Of a stretch of 64,000 nucleotides of DNA, positions 26,434-35,235 are shown in pieces; positions within the stretch are counted from its first letter, which is position 1; each line of letters opens with the position of its first letter. The position numbers and the translations under genes are program-made. This DNA comes from CAWEQW01 sp963811365. GTDB lineage: Bacteria > Actinomycetota > Actinomycetes > Propionibacteriales > Nocardioidaceae. The stretch lies in contig CAWEQW010000008.1 of NCBI GenBank assembly GCA_963811365.1, positions 124,001 to 188,000 of the forward strand, in the 5' to 3' direction. The notes below the pieces were generated by a model. It was not told where the DNA came from. It did not search any database and saw only the letters and a list, made by a program, of their open reading frames with translations.

Positions 26434-28373
26434 CGCTGGTTGAGCACCCGCACGTCCGCCGCCCGGACGAACTCCACGCGGTGGCCGAACCAGACCTCGT
26501 AGTACCGGTCCTTGCCGGTCACGTCCGTGCAGTCCTTCGCGAGGTACCCGCAGTCGAAGGTCTTCGCGTAGTAGTAGTCGGTCGGCGGGGTGAAGTCGGC
26601 CAGGACCGTGGCCTGCCCCGGCTTCAGGGTGTACGGCATCGGCGTCACGCTCTGGTAGGGGATCTGCGCGGGGTAGGCCGACTGCTCGGGGTAGGCGCGG
26701 CCGTAGACGGGCACCGCGCTGCCCGAGCGGGGCACCACGATGCGACCGCGTGCGGGCACCACGGTCGGGTGGTCGGCCGGGCTGTGCAGCCAGGCGATCT
26801 CACCCAGCCACCACACGCCGAGCCAGTCCCCGTGCCGCTGCGCGACGTAGAGCTTCTGGCCCGCGGTGGCGCGTGCCCCGATGTCCGAGACGCCGGTCGA
26901 CGCGCTCGTGGCACCGGGGTGCATGCCGACGTCCGGGACCAGCGGCGCGTCCTCCGACGGCGAGGTGTGCAGGTAGACGAAGTTGGTGTTCGCCGTGGCG
27001 CACGGGTCGACCGTGCAGCCGGTCACCGGGTTGCTGTTGCCGACGAAGCCGGGCCTGACCGTGACGACCTTGCCGGAGCTGCCCGGGTCACCGCTGATCG
27101 GGGAGCCGAGCAGGTCGAAGTAGTGCTCCCAGTCCCAGTACGGGCCCGGGTCCCAGTGCATGCCCGGGATCGTGGACGGGACGGTGCCGGGGACCTGGTC
27201 GTGACCGATGATGTGCGCCCGGTCCAGCGGGACGCCGTACTTCGCCGCCAGGTAGCGGACCAGCGCCGCGGACGACTCGTACATCGACTCGGTGAACCAG
27301 GAGCCGTCGTCGCCGTACCCTTCGTGCTCGATCCCGATCGAGTGCATGTTGACGTACCAGTTCCCGGCGTGCCAGGCGACGTTCTCGGGGTCGACGTGCT
27401 CGGCGACCTGGCCGTCGGAGGACCGGATGCTGTAGTTCCAGGAGACGTACGTCGGGTCCTGGACCAGCTTCAAGGTGGTGTCCCAGCTCGCCTCGGTGTC
27501 GTGGATGACGATGAACCGGATCTTCAGGCGCTTGGCCGGCCGGTCGGCGAGGTCGTGGTTGCCGTACCGCCCCGGCGAGGAGGTGTCGTACCAGGTGTAC
27601 GGCGCGGGCACCCACTCGCAGCCGAGCCTGGCCGGGCAGGTCACCCGGGCGTCGTCACTGGACGGCTCGAGGCCCAGCCGCCGCACTGCCGAGAGGTCCG
27701 GGCGGGCGGTGGGCCGGGCCGCGAGCCGAACCGACCTGCCCTGGTCGGTCGTGCGCTGCTCACCGCTGCGCAGGACCGAGAAGACCTGGGCGACGAACCG
27801 GGTCGCCGTGCCCTCGTCCGCGGCACCGCTGTAGCGGGCGATGGCCGCCGTCCAGGCGCGCGGCGCGGTCGCGCGGACGTGGCCGGGCGCCGCCGCCTTC
27901 TGGTACGACGCCAGCAGCGCCGCGCCACCGCACACGTTGGCCGCGGGGTCCCGGCGCAGGGCCTGCTGCGACAGACCGGTCAGCGCGGCCGCCCGCTGCA
28001 ACGGGCCTCGCACGACGCCGACCCGGCCGCCGGTGGCCTCGCCCCGAGCCGCCTTGTGCGACCCGGCGGCCGGCCCCGGGTCCAGCGTCGGGTCGACGAG
28101 GTGCATCGGCCCGTAGCCGCCGGCCGTGCTCGGGCGACCGGCGTGGTCGTCCCAGCGCGACTCCAGGTAGGAGACCGCGAGCAGCACCGAGCGGGGCACC
28201 CCGCTGGCCGTCGCGGCGCGGCTGTACACGTCCTGGCTGCCGCCGCCGTCCCGGCAGGCGGTCCAGCGGGTGGCGGCGGCCCCCGGTGGTGCCGCCGCCA
28301 GGGCGAGACCGGCGGTGAGGGCCGCGGCGGCAGTGCCTGCCGTGAGCGACCCGAGTCTGCGTCCGAAGCGCAC
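26418..28373 (-). CDS. Secreted N-acetylmuramoyl-L-alanine amidase with N-terminal lysozyme-like region
   Basis: 651 residues. Signal peptide at residues 1-35. Residues about 45-180 resemble a transglycosylase-like fold (SVLLAVSYLESRWDDHAG). The Amidase_2 domain at about 285-440 has FIVIHDTEASWDTTL, the substrate-cleft SIGIEHEGYGDDG and IIGHDQVPGTV, with Zn ligands in VIHDTE, IIGHDQ and HWDPGPYW. C-terminal SH3-like segments (YVAQRHGDWLGVWWLGE) probably bind wall. The GTG at 28373 follows AAGGAAC and gives a clean signal peptide. It cuts the amide between MurNAc and the stem peptide. Confidence 0.9.
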   Translation of the reverse strand: MRFGRRLGSLTAGTAAAALTAGLALAAAPPGAAATRWTACRDGGGSQDVYSRAATASGVPRSVLLAVSYLESRWDDHAGRPSTAGGYGPMHLVDPTLDPGPAAGSHKAARGEATGGRVGVVRGPLQRAAALTGLSQQALRRDPAANVCGGAALLASYQKAAAPGHVRATAPRAWTAAIARYSGAADEGTATRFVAQVFSVLRSGEQRTTDQGRSVRLAARPTARPDLSAVRRLGLEPSSDDARVTCPARLGCEWVPAPYTWYDTSSPGRYGNHDLADRPAKRLKIRFIVIHDTEASWDTTLKLVQDPTYVSWNYSIRSSDGQVAEHVDPENVAWHAGNWYVNMHSIGIEHEGYGDDGSWFTESMYESSAALVRYLAAKYGVPLDRAHIIGHDQVPGTVPSTIPGMHWDPGPYWDWEHYFDLLGSPISGDPGSSGKVVTVRPGFVGNSNPVTGCTVDPCATANTNFVYLHTSPSEDAPLVPDVGMHPGATSASTGVSDIGARATAGQKLYVAQRHGDWLGVWWLGEIAWLHSPADHPTVVPARGRIVVPRSGSAVPVYGRAYPEQSAYPAQIPYQSVTPMPYTLKPGQATVLADFTPPTDYYYAKTFDCGYLAKDCTDVTGKDRYYEVWFGHRVEFVRAADVRVLNQRARVG

Positions 28374-28511
28374 GAGTGTTCCTTTCCCGAGATGGTGAGC
28401 CTCAGCAAACACCCGGAACGTCCGGCGTGGGAACACCTGGACCGCACGACGTCCGGTGCGTCTCGGCGCTCGGACCACGAGATCCGGTCGTCCGGCGGGG
28501 CAGCCGCTGGC

Positions 28512-28517
28512 TAGCCT
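28512..28517 (+). promoter_or_regulatory. -10-like box TAGCCT before the ATP-grasp gene
   Basis: TAGCCT ends 5 nt before ATG 28523. The intervening GGAGC could alternatively be a short ribosome site. Confidence 0.35.
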
Positions 28518-28522
28518 GGAGC

Positions 28523-29923
28523 ATGGAGCTCGCCGACCCGGCTGTCCGCGCAGCCGTCCTCGACCGGCTCGGGGACCTGTTCCGCGGCCGGAAGGTGATC
28601 TGCGGGACCGGTCCGCTCGCGGGGTTCACCGAGTGGGTCGCCCTGCTGCGCCGGACCGGCGCGCTGCGGCCACTGGTGCTCGCGACCGGGCGGGGGGCGG
28701 GGGCGGTGCCGACCCCCGAGCAGGCCGAGATCGTGATGCTGGAGGCTCCCTCGCACGACTCGATGACCGAGGAGCTCGCGGCGCTCGACGGGCTGCTGCG
28801 CCACCTGCCGCGTCCCGTCCGGCAGCGGCTCGACGGCTACGACCCGGGAGCCGAGGCGCTCTGGCTGGTGCCGGCGTTCGTCGACGCCGAGCCGGTGCTC
28901 GGCCGCGCGGTGGTCGGTGGGCGGCCCCGCGCGTGGTCACGCATGGAGGACAAGCTGTGGGTGGACCGGCTCTGGGACGCGGTCGGCCAGCCGCGGGCGC
29001 CGTGCGCGGTGCTCCCGCTCGACCCCCAGGCGCTGCGCGAGGCGGCCGGGACACTGGACGCCGGGCACGGCACCGTCTGGGCCGGCGACGGCTTCAACGG
29101 TGGCGGCGAGCGGGTCCGCTGGGTGCGCACCGACGCCGAGGCCGAGGAGGCGTACGGCTTCTTCACCGGCAGGGCCACCCGGCTGCGCGTCATGCCGTTC
29201 CTCGAGGGTGTGCCGTGCAGCGTCCACGGACTCGTGCTGCCGGACGGCACCGCGGCCCTCCGGCCGGTCGAGCTGGCGATCCTGCGCGACCGCCGACGGC
29301 AGTTCGTGTACGGCGGGCAGGGCACGACGTGGTCGCCGCCGGCCGAGGACCGCGAGGCGATGCGCAGCCTGGTCCGGCGCGTCGGCGAGCACCTGCGCGC
29401 CGAGCACGGCTACCGCGGCGCGTTCGGCATCGACGGGGTGCTCACCGAGAGGGGCTTCCGGCCCACCGAGCTGAACCCGCGGTTCTCCGGCGGTCTCACG
29501 AGCCTCGCACGGGCCAGCGACCCGCAGCTCCTGCAGCTGCTGCACCTCAACGCCGTGGCGGGCCGTGACCCCGGCGTCCCGGTCGCCGACCTCGAACGTT
29601 GGCTGGTGCCCCTGCTGGACGCCCGGCCCTTCTGCCGCGCGAACGCGGTCGGTCACGACCGGGTCACCGAGAGCCCGGTGGACCTCGTGGTGCGCTGGGA
29701 CGGCACCGCCCTGCGCCGGGAGCGCTCCGGCCCCTGGGTCGTGGAGACCGCGCCGACCCCGGTCGGGCTGTTCGCGCGGCTGACCGCGTCGGGGCCCGAG
29801 ACCGACGGCCTGCGGGCCGGCCTCCTCAACGTGGCGCTGATGGAGCTGCTGGACGCCGAGCTCGGCACCAGGTTCGGGCCGGTGCTGGCGGCCCCCGACG
29901 TCCGCGCTGCGGCCGCGCACTAG
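28523..29923 (+). CDS. ATP-grasp-fold enzyme, substrate unknown
   Basis: 466 residues. An N-terminal Rossmann-like region (KVICGTGPLAGFTEWV) precedes an ATP-grasp domain. Features of that domain are a lysine in MEDKLWVDRLWDAVG, the Gly-rich loop GDGFNGGGERVRWV, and the metal-binding end AFGIDGVLTERGF with PTELNPRFSGG near residue 315. Such enzymes make amide or thioester bonds through acyl phosphates. Relatives are annotated only as ATP-grasp domain proteins. It is followed after 11 bp by a phytoene-desaturase-like flavoprotein and may act with it. No carrier protein or peptide substrate is encoded nearby. Confidence 0.8.
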   Translation: MELADPAVRAAVLDRLGDLFRGRKVICGTGPLAGFTEWVALLRRTGALRPLVLATGRGAGAVPTPEQAEIVMLEAPSHDSMTEELAALDGLLRHLPRPVRQRLDGYDPGAEALWLVPAFVDAEPVLGRAVVGGRPRAWSRMEDKLWVDRLWDAVGQPRAPCAVLPLDPQALREAAGTLDAGHGTVWAGDGFNGGGERVRWVRTDAEAEEAYGFFTGRATRLRVMPFLEGVPCSVHGLVLPDGTAALRPVELAILRDRRRQFVYGGQGTTWSPPAEDREAMRSLVRRVGEHLRAEHGYRGAFGIDGVLTERGFRPTELNPRFSGGLTSLARASDPQLLQLLHLNAVAGRDPGVPVADLERWLVPLLDARPFCRANAVGHDRVTESPVDLVVRWDGTALRRERSGPWVVETAPTPVGLFARLTASGPETDGLRAGLLNVALMELLDAELGTRFGPVLAAPDVRAAAAH

Positions 29924-29926
29924 TCT
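29921..29926 (+). promoter_or_regulatory. -10-like box TAGTCT built on the ATP-grasp stop codon
   Basis: TAGTCT includes the TAG stop of the upstream gene and ends 8 nt before ATG 29935, so the flavoprotein may have its own leaderless promoter. Confidence 0.35.
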
Positions 29927-29934
29927 CGGCTGCC

Positions 29935-31266
29935 ATGGCGCGGGTCGTGGTCGTGGGCGGTGGGCTTGCCGGCACCGCCTCGGCGGCCAGGCTCGCCAAG
30001 CTCGGCCATGCGGTCACGTTGCTCGAGCGTCGGGAGCGGCTCGGTGGCGCACTCGGGCTCCTGGAGCGCGACGGCCACGCCTGGGACACCGGGCCCGCCT
30101 CGACCGCGCTTCCCGCGGTGCTGCGCGACCTGTTCCGCAAGTCCGGGCGCCCGCTCGAGCGGGAGCTTGAGCTCGTGCCGGTGCAGCCCATGCGTGAGCA
30201 CCGGTTCGCCGACGGGACCGTGCTGACGCTGCCGTCCGGCAGCCGGTCGGCGCAGCTCGAGGCAGTGGACGCCGCGCTCGGACCGGGACTGGGTCGGCAG
30301 TGGGTCGACTACGTGCACTCGTTCGCCGACACGTGGGACATGCTGCGGCGCGGTGTCCTCGAGCGGTCGTACGACGAGGAGCACGCACCGCTCGGGCTCC
30401 GTGAGGTGCTGCACGCCCGCGGCAGCCTGGCCCGCGTCGTGCGCAGCCGGCTGCGCGACCCCCGGCTGCGCGAGCTCGCCGTGCACGCGGCACGCGAGGC
30501 CGGTCAGCACCCGCGCGACACGCCGGCGTGGTTCGGCACGACCGCCTACGTCGAGCAGAACTTCGGCACCTGGACCGTGCCGGGCGGGATGGGGCTGCTC
30601 GCCGAGGCGCTCACCCGCAGGCTGGCGCAGCGGCGCGTCGACGTACGGCTGGGCACCACTGTCCACGACGTCGCCGTCGCGGCCGGCTCAGCGGCAGGGG
30701 TGGCCACCGACCACGGACCCGTGCCGGCCGACGTGGTCGTCTGCGCCGTGGACCCACGACGGCTCCCGGCACTCGCCGGCTTCGCGGGCCGCAGCACCCC
30801 GGCCCTCCCCCCCGGGGTCGTGCACCTCGGGCTCTCCGGCGAGGTGCCGCCGCTTCCCGCGGAGGTGGTGCTGCACGGCGATCCCACGCTGGTGGTGCGC
30901 ACGACCGGCCGGGCGCCGAGCGGCGGGCAGGCGTGGAGCGTGCTGCTGCGCGGCGACCTTCGCCAGGACCCGCTGGTCGCCCTGGCCCGCCGCGGCCTGG
31001 ACGTCCGCGGCCAGGTGGTGGTCCGCGTCGACCGGTCGCCGGGCGACCTCGTCGAGGAGTGGCAGGGGTCGCCGCTCGGGCTGCGCTGGCACGGCCGGCG
31101 CACGCTGCGACACCGGCTGTCGGGGCGCACGCCCGTGCCCGGCCTGTTCTGCGCGGGGGCGTCGGCGGCGCTGCTGCCCGGCCTGCCGTGGGTGGGTCTG
31201 ACCGCCGCCGTCGTCGCGGCCGAGATCGGTCCGGCCGAGAAGGTCAGCCCTCGAGCCGCCAGGTGA
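29935..31266 (+). CDS. FAD-dependent oxidoreductase, phytoene-desaturase-like
   Basis: 443 residues. Dinucleotide-binding motif VVVVGGGLAGTASAARLAKLG at the N-terminus with the acidic residue in TLLERRERLGGALG. The substrate domain has FGTWTVPGGMGLLAEAL and the C-terminal FAD motif reads PGLFCAGASAALLPGLPWVGL. These place it in the CrtI/amine-oxidase superfamily. No carotenoid genes surround it except the polyprenyl synthase 1.6 kb away, so a carotenoid role is uncertain. The stop lies 23 bp inside the convergent SIMPL gene. ATG 29935 begins exactly at the nucleotide-binding strand. Confidence 0.85.
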   Translation: MARVVVVGGGLAGTASAARLAKLGHAVTLLERRERLGGALGLLERDGHAWDTGPASTALPAVLRDLFRKSGRPLERELELVPVQPMREHRFADGTVLTLPSGSRSAQLEAVDAALGPGLGRQWVDYVHSFADTWDMLRRGVLERSYDEEHAPLGLREVLHARGSLARVVRSRLRDPRLRELAVHAAREAGQHPRDTPAWFGTTAYVEQNFGTWTVPGGMGLLAEALTRRLAQRRVDVRLGTTVHDVAVAAGSAAGVATDHGPVPADVVVCAVDPRRLPALAGFAGRSTPALPPGVVHLGLSGEVPPLPAEVVLHGDPTLVVRTTGRAPSGGQAWSVLLRGDLRQDPLVALARRGLDVRGQVVVRVDRSPGDLVEEWQGSPLGLRWHGRRTLRHRLSGRTPVPGLFCAGASAALLPGLPWVGLTAAVVAAEIGPAEKVSPRAAR

Positions 31267-31855
31267 CGGTCACGGTGGCCCCGACCTCCGTGCTGCCTGG
31301 CTCGAAGGACGTTCCGAACGACTCCGCGCCGGCCAGCCGCACACCACCGGGCGGCCGCGCGGCGGAGCCCTCCACGACCTCGACGACCGGACCGAGGCTC
31401 GCCCCGGCGAGGGCGGCCAGCTCCGCGGCCCTCGAGCGGGCGTCCTCGAACGCGGCCCGCCGGGCCCGCGGCTCGAGCGGACCGGTGTCGTCGACGACCA
31501 GCGCCACGCCGTCGATCTGGAGGGCCTCCCCGACCTCGTGACCGAGCGCGGTGACCAGCTCACCGCCCCGGTCCAGTCCGGCGCACCGCACCTCCAGGGC
31601 GTGCGCGGCCTCGTAGCCGACCGGGGCACCGGTGCTGTCCCGCGCCGGCCACAGGGAGAGCCCGCGGCTGGACACCCGGCCGTCGTCGGTGAACCGCCGG
31701 GCGACCTCACCGGCGCGAGCGACGCCACCGGCGGTCGCGGACAGTGCCTCGGGCACCGAGGGCGCCTGGACGCGGACGGTGAGCGAGACCTGCACCGCGT
31801 CGGGGGTGGCGGCCGCGGCGCCGCTGCCCGTGGTCGTGACCGTGCGCTCCACCAC
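31244..31855 (-). CDS. SIMPL (DUF541) domain protein
   Basis: 203 residues. SIMPL fold: VERTVTTTGSGAAAATPDAVQVSLTVRV at the start, then EVARRFTDDGRVSSRGLSLWP and ARRAAFEDARSRAAELAALAG. No signal peptide is seen, unlike the periplasmic members, so it is probably cytoplasmic. The function of the family is unclear. Its end overlaps the flavoprotein gene by 23 bp on the opposite strand. It follows metF after only 6 bp and is likely cotranscribed with it. Confidence 0.85.
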   Translation of the reverse strand: MVERTVTTTGSGAAAATPDAVQVSLTVRVQAPSVPEALSATAGGVARAGEVARRFTDDGRVSSRGLSLWPARDSTGAPVGYEAAHALEVRCAGLDRGGELVTALGHEVGEALQIDGVALVVDDTGPLEPRARRAAFEDARSRAAELAALAGASLGPVVEVVEGSAARPPGGVRLAGAESFGTSFEPGSTEVGATVTVTWRLEG

Positions 31856-31861
31856 TCCTCC

Positions 31862-32776
31862 TCACCCCACCGGGGCGTGCAGTCCGGCGAAGACCTCCCG
31901 CGTCGCCCGCGAGCGGTTCAGCGTGTAGAAGTGCAGCCCGGGGGCCCCTCCGGCCAGCAGGGTGTCGCAGAGCTCGGTCGCGACCGCGATCCCCTCCGCC
32001 CGGACCGCGACGGGGTCGCCCTCGAACCGGGCCACCCGGTCCACGACCGCGCGCGGCAGGTCCGCCCCGGACAGCTGGGCCATCCGGGTGACCTGCGCGA
32101 GGCTCGTGATCGGCATGATCCCGGGGATGATCGGGATGTCGACGCCGAGGGCACCGGCCCGCTCCACGAGGTCGAAGTAGTCCTCGGGTCGGAAGAACAG
32201 CTGGGTGATCGCGAAGTCCGCGCCGGCGCGGGCCTTGGCTGCCAGCACCTCCGCGTCGCGCTGCAGCGAGCCGGCCGACGGGTGCCCCTCGGGGAACGCG
32301 GCGACCCCGACGCAGAAGTCGCCGAGGGACCGGACGAGCTCGACCAGCTCGACGGCGTACCGGAGCCCCTCGGGGTGCGGCCGGTAGGGGGCGGTCGGTC
32401 CGTCGGGCGGGTCGCCGCGCAGCGCCAGGACGTTGCGCACTCCCGCGTCGGCGTAGGACCCGACCACCGAGCGCAGCGTCTGCACGGAGTGGCCGACGCA
32501 GGTGAGGTGCGCCAACGGCGTGATCGAGGTGTCCGCGGCGATCCGCTCGGTGACCCGCACGGTGCGGTCGCGGGTCGAGCCGCCGGCGCCGTACGTCACC
32601 GACACGAACGTCGGCGACAGCGCCTCGAGCTGCCGGATCGTGGTCCAGAGCTGCCGCTCGCCCTCGGCGTCCTTGGGCGGGAAGAACTCGAAGGAGAAGG
32701 AGCGCCCGCCGGCGGCGATGAGGTCCCGGACCGTGTCCGCACGGCCCGGCATCCGGGAGGGGAGTCCGAGCGCCAT
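31862..32776 (-). CDS. metF: Methylenetetrahydrofolate reductase
   Basis: 304 residues. Reduces 5,10-methylene-THF to 5-methyl-THF for methionine synthesis. TIM-barrel signatures: FSFEFFPPKD near residue 28, FVSVTYGAGGSTRDRT, LTCVGHS, LALRGDPP, FPEGHP and ITQLFF. ATG 32776 is 6 nt from a TATCCT box. It is divergent from the polyprenyl synthase gene, the same pair order I recall for M. tuberculosis Rv2172c-Rv2173. Confidence 0.93.
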   Translation of the reverse strand: MALGLPSRMPGRADTVRDLIAAGGRSFSFEFFPPKDAEGERQLWTTIRQLEALSPTFVSVTYGAGGSTRDRTVRVTERIAADTSITPLAHLTCVGHSVQTLRSVVGSYADAGVRNVLALRGDPPDGPTAPYRPHPEGLRYAVELVELVRSLGDFCVGVAAFPEGHPSAGSLQRDAEVLAAKARAGADFAITQLFFRPEDYFDLVERAGALGVDIPIIPGIMPITSLAQVTRMAQLSGADLPRAVVDRVARFEGDPVAVRAEGIAVATELCDTLLAGGAPGLHFYTLNRSRATREVFAGLHAPVG

Positions 32777-32782
32777 GCTGCC

Positions 32783-32788
32783 AGGATA
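32783..32788 (-). promoter_or_regulatory. -10-like box TATCCT before metF
   Basis: TATCCT ends 6 nt before ATG 32776, within the short divergent gap to the polyprenyl synthase. Confidence 0.45.
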
Positions 32789-32848
32789 GGTGCGCGCGCC
32801 CCCGGACGGCCGGGACAGTCCACCCGCCGGCCGGAGAGCCTGGTCACG

Positions 32849-32854
32849 TAGGCT
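32849..32854 (+). promoter_or_regulatory. -10-like box TAGGCT before the polyprenyl synthase
   Basis: TAGGCT ends 7 nt before GTG 32862. Leaderless arrangement. Confidence 0.45.
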
Positions 32855-32861
32855 CGCGACC

Positions 32862-33947
32862 GTGACCGCTTCGATGCGCACCGTCGAGACCTGGGACGCC
32901 TCCGCCTTCCGCGAGGCGGTGCAGGCCACGCTCACGGAGTTCGTCGACGAGCAGGGCGGGCGGCTCACCGAGCTCGGACCGGACGCCGCGCAGATGGTCG
33001 ACGAGGCACGTTCCTCGGTCAGCGGCGGCAAGCGGCTGCGGGCGGCGTTCTGCTACTGGGGCTACCGGGCGGTCCGGGACCGGGTGGACGACCCGGAGGC
33101 GCTGCTGCGCGCGACCTCCGCGCTGGAGCTGCTGCACGCCAGCGCCCTCGTGCACGACGACGTGATGGACGCGTCCGACACCCGGCGCGGCCGGCCCGCC
33201 ACGCACAAGTCGTTCGAGGCCTGGCACGCGGGCCATGGCTGGGCAACCGACCCCGTCCAGTACGGCGCCGCGGCGGCGATCCTGCTCGGCGACCTGCTGC
33301 TGTGCTGGTCCGACGAGCGGCTGCGCACCTGCGGGCTGCCCGACGAGCAGGTCTGCGAGGCGCTTCGGTGGTTCGACACGACCCGCAGCGAGGTGATCAC
33401 CGGGCAGTTCCTCGACGTGGCGATCCAGGCGCGCGGCGAGTCCGACGTCGACGCCGCGATGCGGGTGCTGCGGTACAAGTCCGCCAAGTACTCCGTCGAG
33501 CGGCCGATGCACGTCGGCGCCGCGCTCGCCGGGGGCGGCCGGCCGGTGCTCGAGGGGCTCAGCGGGTTCGGCCTGCCGATCGGCGAGGCGTTCCAGCTCC
33601 GCGACGACCTGCTCGGCGTCTTCGGCGACCCGACGGTGACCGGAAAGCCGGCCGGCGACGACCTGCGGGAGGGCAAGCGCACGGTGCTGGTGGCGCTGGC
33701 ACTCCAGGCTGCGGCGCCGCGCGACGCGGCCCGGCTGCAGGGCGCCCTCGGCGGTGACCTCGACGCCGATGACGTCGCCGAGCTGCGCGGCGTCATCGAG
33801 CGCTCCGGGGCGCACCTCGAGGTGGAGCGACGCATCGACCGGCTCACCGACCGGGCGCTCGGGGCGCTGGGCGCGGCGCCGGTGACCGAGCCGGCTCGTG
33901 CGGTGCTGCGTGACCTCGCCGTCGAGGCCACGCAGCGGGTGGTCTAG
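32862..33947 (+). CDS. Polyprenyl (geranylgeranyl-type) diphosphate synthase
   Basis: 361 residues. trans-Isoprenyl diphosphate synthase with first Asp-rich motif LVHDDVMDASDTRRG near residue 92, the K of GGKRLRAAF upstream, and second Asp-rich motif FQLRDDLLGVFGD with GKPAGDDLREGKRT. Condenses isopentenyl diphosphate to C15-C20 or longer products. Position next to metF matches idsA2 of mycobacteria, so geranylgeranyl product is a fair guess; chain length cannot be read safely. GTG 32862 is chosen from the TAGGCT box; a later in-frame ATG is 4 codons in. Confidence 0.92.
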   Translation: MTASMRTVETWDASAFREAVQATLTEFVDEQGGRLTELGPDAAQMVDEARSSVSGGKRLRAAFCYWGYRAVRDRVDDPEALLRATSALELLHASALVHDDVMDASDTRRGRPATHKSFEAWHAGHGWATDPVQYGAAAAILLGDLLLCWSDERLRTCGLPDEQVCEALRWFDTTRSEVITGQFLDVAIQARGESDVDAAMRVLRYKSAKYSVERPMHVGAALAGGGRPVLEGLSGFGLPIGEAFQLRDDLLGVFGDPTVTGKPAGDDLREGKRTVLVALALQAAAPRDAARLQGALGGDLDADDVAELRGVIERSGAHLEVERRIDRLTDRALGALGAAPVTEPARAVLRDLAVEATQRVV

Positions 33948-33957
33948 CGCCTCCCGG

Positions 33958-34401
33958 TCAGGCGTGCTTGGCGGGGAGCTCCGGCAGGTCCAGCGGCGGG
34001 CCCTCCCCGCGCAGCAGCGCGGCGAACCGGCACCCGCGGTCGGCGTTGGCGCGCGAGCCGAGCACGCTCAACGCCACGTGGAAGGCCTGCTCGTCGTGAC
34101 GGGCGAACGGACTCCAGCCGTCCCAGAGCAGCACCACTCCCTCGTGGTCGTGGGTGTCCACGTCGGCCAGGCAGTCCGAGAGCGCGTCGAAGTTCTCACC
34201 GAGGTCGTCGGGCACGTCGAACGCGGCAGCCGCTGCCTTGAGGAACGAGGTCTTGTCCTCGACCGTCCACCCGTCCAGGTAGACGAAGTCCCAGTTGGCC
34301 TTCTCCACGGCGTGCTGCACGTCGGCGACGTTCGCCGCACTGTGCCACTGGTAGACCTCCGCGCGGTTGTGCCCGGCGAGGAGTGCTGCGAGTCCGCTCA
34401 T
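33958..34401 (-). CDS. Barstar-family (barnase inhibitor-like) protein
   Basis: 147 residues. The barstar core is clear: YLDGWTVEDKTSFLKAAAAAF, then VPDDLGENFDALSDCLAD, the helix that plugs the RNase active site in barstar. The C-terminus adds about 50 residues. No secreted RNase or toxin is encoded in the window, so this is a solitary inhibitor, perhaps immunity against competitors or a regulatory orphan. ATG 34401 follows GGAAAGGTTCACC. Convergent with the polyprenyl synthase. Confidence 0.82.
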   Translation of the reverse strand: MSGLAALLAGHNRAEVYQWHSAANVADVQHAVEKANWDFVYLDGWTVEDKTSFLKAAAAAFDVPDDLGENFDALSDCLADVDTHDHEGVVLLWDGWSPFARHDEQAFHVALSVLGSRANADRGCRFAALLRGEGPPLDLPELPAKHA

Positions 34402-34730
34402 CTGGTGAACCTTTCCGTGAGACAGCCTGGCGCGACGACGACCAGGCGAGGCGCCGCCGACCCGGCGACGCGGCGCGTGCGGCGGAGTGCCGCACGACGG
34501 ACCTGAGGGCAGGGCGGCACCGGGACGGGTGCAGCCCGGTGCCGGATCGGCGGGCGGCTCGCACGCTCCCGTGGCAGCGGCCCGTCCTCGACGAGCGGCC
34601 CCTCCGGCGCGGCGGCCGGAGCTCCGACGGGGGCGGAAACCGCCCGCAAGGCCTTCACGGGACCGACAATAGTCGCGCCGGCACTCGTCCGTCAGGGGCC
34701 CTTGGGTTCTGGCCGGGACCGCGGCCCGCG
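34402..34730. other. 329-bp intergenic region, no credible gene
   Basis: Open frames here on both strands are short, Arg/Pro/Ala-rich and lack a ribosome site. The only structure seen is the 6-bp hairpin at 34631-34645. The barstar-like promoter should lie in this gap, but I could not place it. Confidence 0.5.
34631..34645 (-). terminator. Short hairpin downstream of the Rv2175c-like gene
   Basis: GGGCGG and CCGCCC with a three-base loop, 87 bp past the stop of the Rv2175c-like gene. No T-run. Confidence 0.35.
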
Positions 34731-34731
34731 A

Positions 34732-35154
34732 TCAGAAGGCCATCGCCTGCGCGCGTCGCTTGACCTCCGAGCCGCGGTTCTCGCGGAGCGCGTCGACGGG
34801 CCGGCCGGGCAGCGTGTCGTCGGCCGTGAACAGCCAGGTCAGGATCGCCCGGTCGTCGTACCCGCCGTCGTGCAGCACGGTCAGCACGCCGGGAACTCCC
34901 TTGACGACCTGGCCGTCCGCGACGAGGGCCGCCGGGACCTGCTGCCCGCGCCCGGGCCCCGGCACGGCGGCCGCGAGCTGGTGGTCCCGGATGAGCTGGC
35001 GCACCTTGCTGACCGAGACGTGCAGGGCGTCGGCCGCCGCGCCCCAGTCGAGCCAGTCACCGACCAGCGCGTCGAGCGACGCCAGGGGGTCTTCGGGGCC
35101 GGTGCTCTCGGATCCGGTCGTGGTGCCCGTGGTGATGTCTGCCGAGGTGTCCAC
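34732..35154 (-). CDS. Rv2175c-like winged-helix DNA-binding protein
   Basis: 140 residues. An acidic Thr/Ser-rich tail (residues 1-22) precedes a helix-turn-helix (LDWGAAADALHVSVSKVRQLIRD) and a small beta part with QVPAALVADGQ. M. tuberculosis Rv2175c is a DNA-binding substrate of kinase PknL encoded next to it. Here too the gene lies just upstream of a PASTA kinase on the other strand, with a transglycosylase gene between. Thr-rich positions in the tail are candidate phosphosites. GTG 35154 is assumed; no strong ribosome site is present. Confidence 0.82.
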   Translation of the reverse strand: MDTSADITTGTTTGSESTGPEDPLASLDALVGDWLDWGAAADALHVSVSKVRQLIRDHQLAAAVPGPGRGQQVPAALVADGQVVKGVPGVLTVLHDGGYDDRAILTWLFTADDTLPGRPVDALRENRGSEVKRRAQAMAF

Positions 35155-35235
35155 CTCGCCACTGTGCCACGCAGCGTGCCGGCCCCTCCACGCGGACCCC
35201 TTGGCCGATCCCCTTGACCGATCCGGCCACCATGG

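Noticed and set aside
34398..34658. 86-codon minus frame starting MKALRAVSAPVG
   Set aside because: No ribosome site, Pro/Arg/Ala-rich, overlaps the start of the barstar-like gene and the hairpin; not convincing as a gene.
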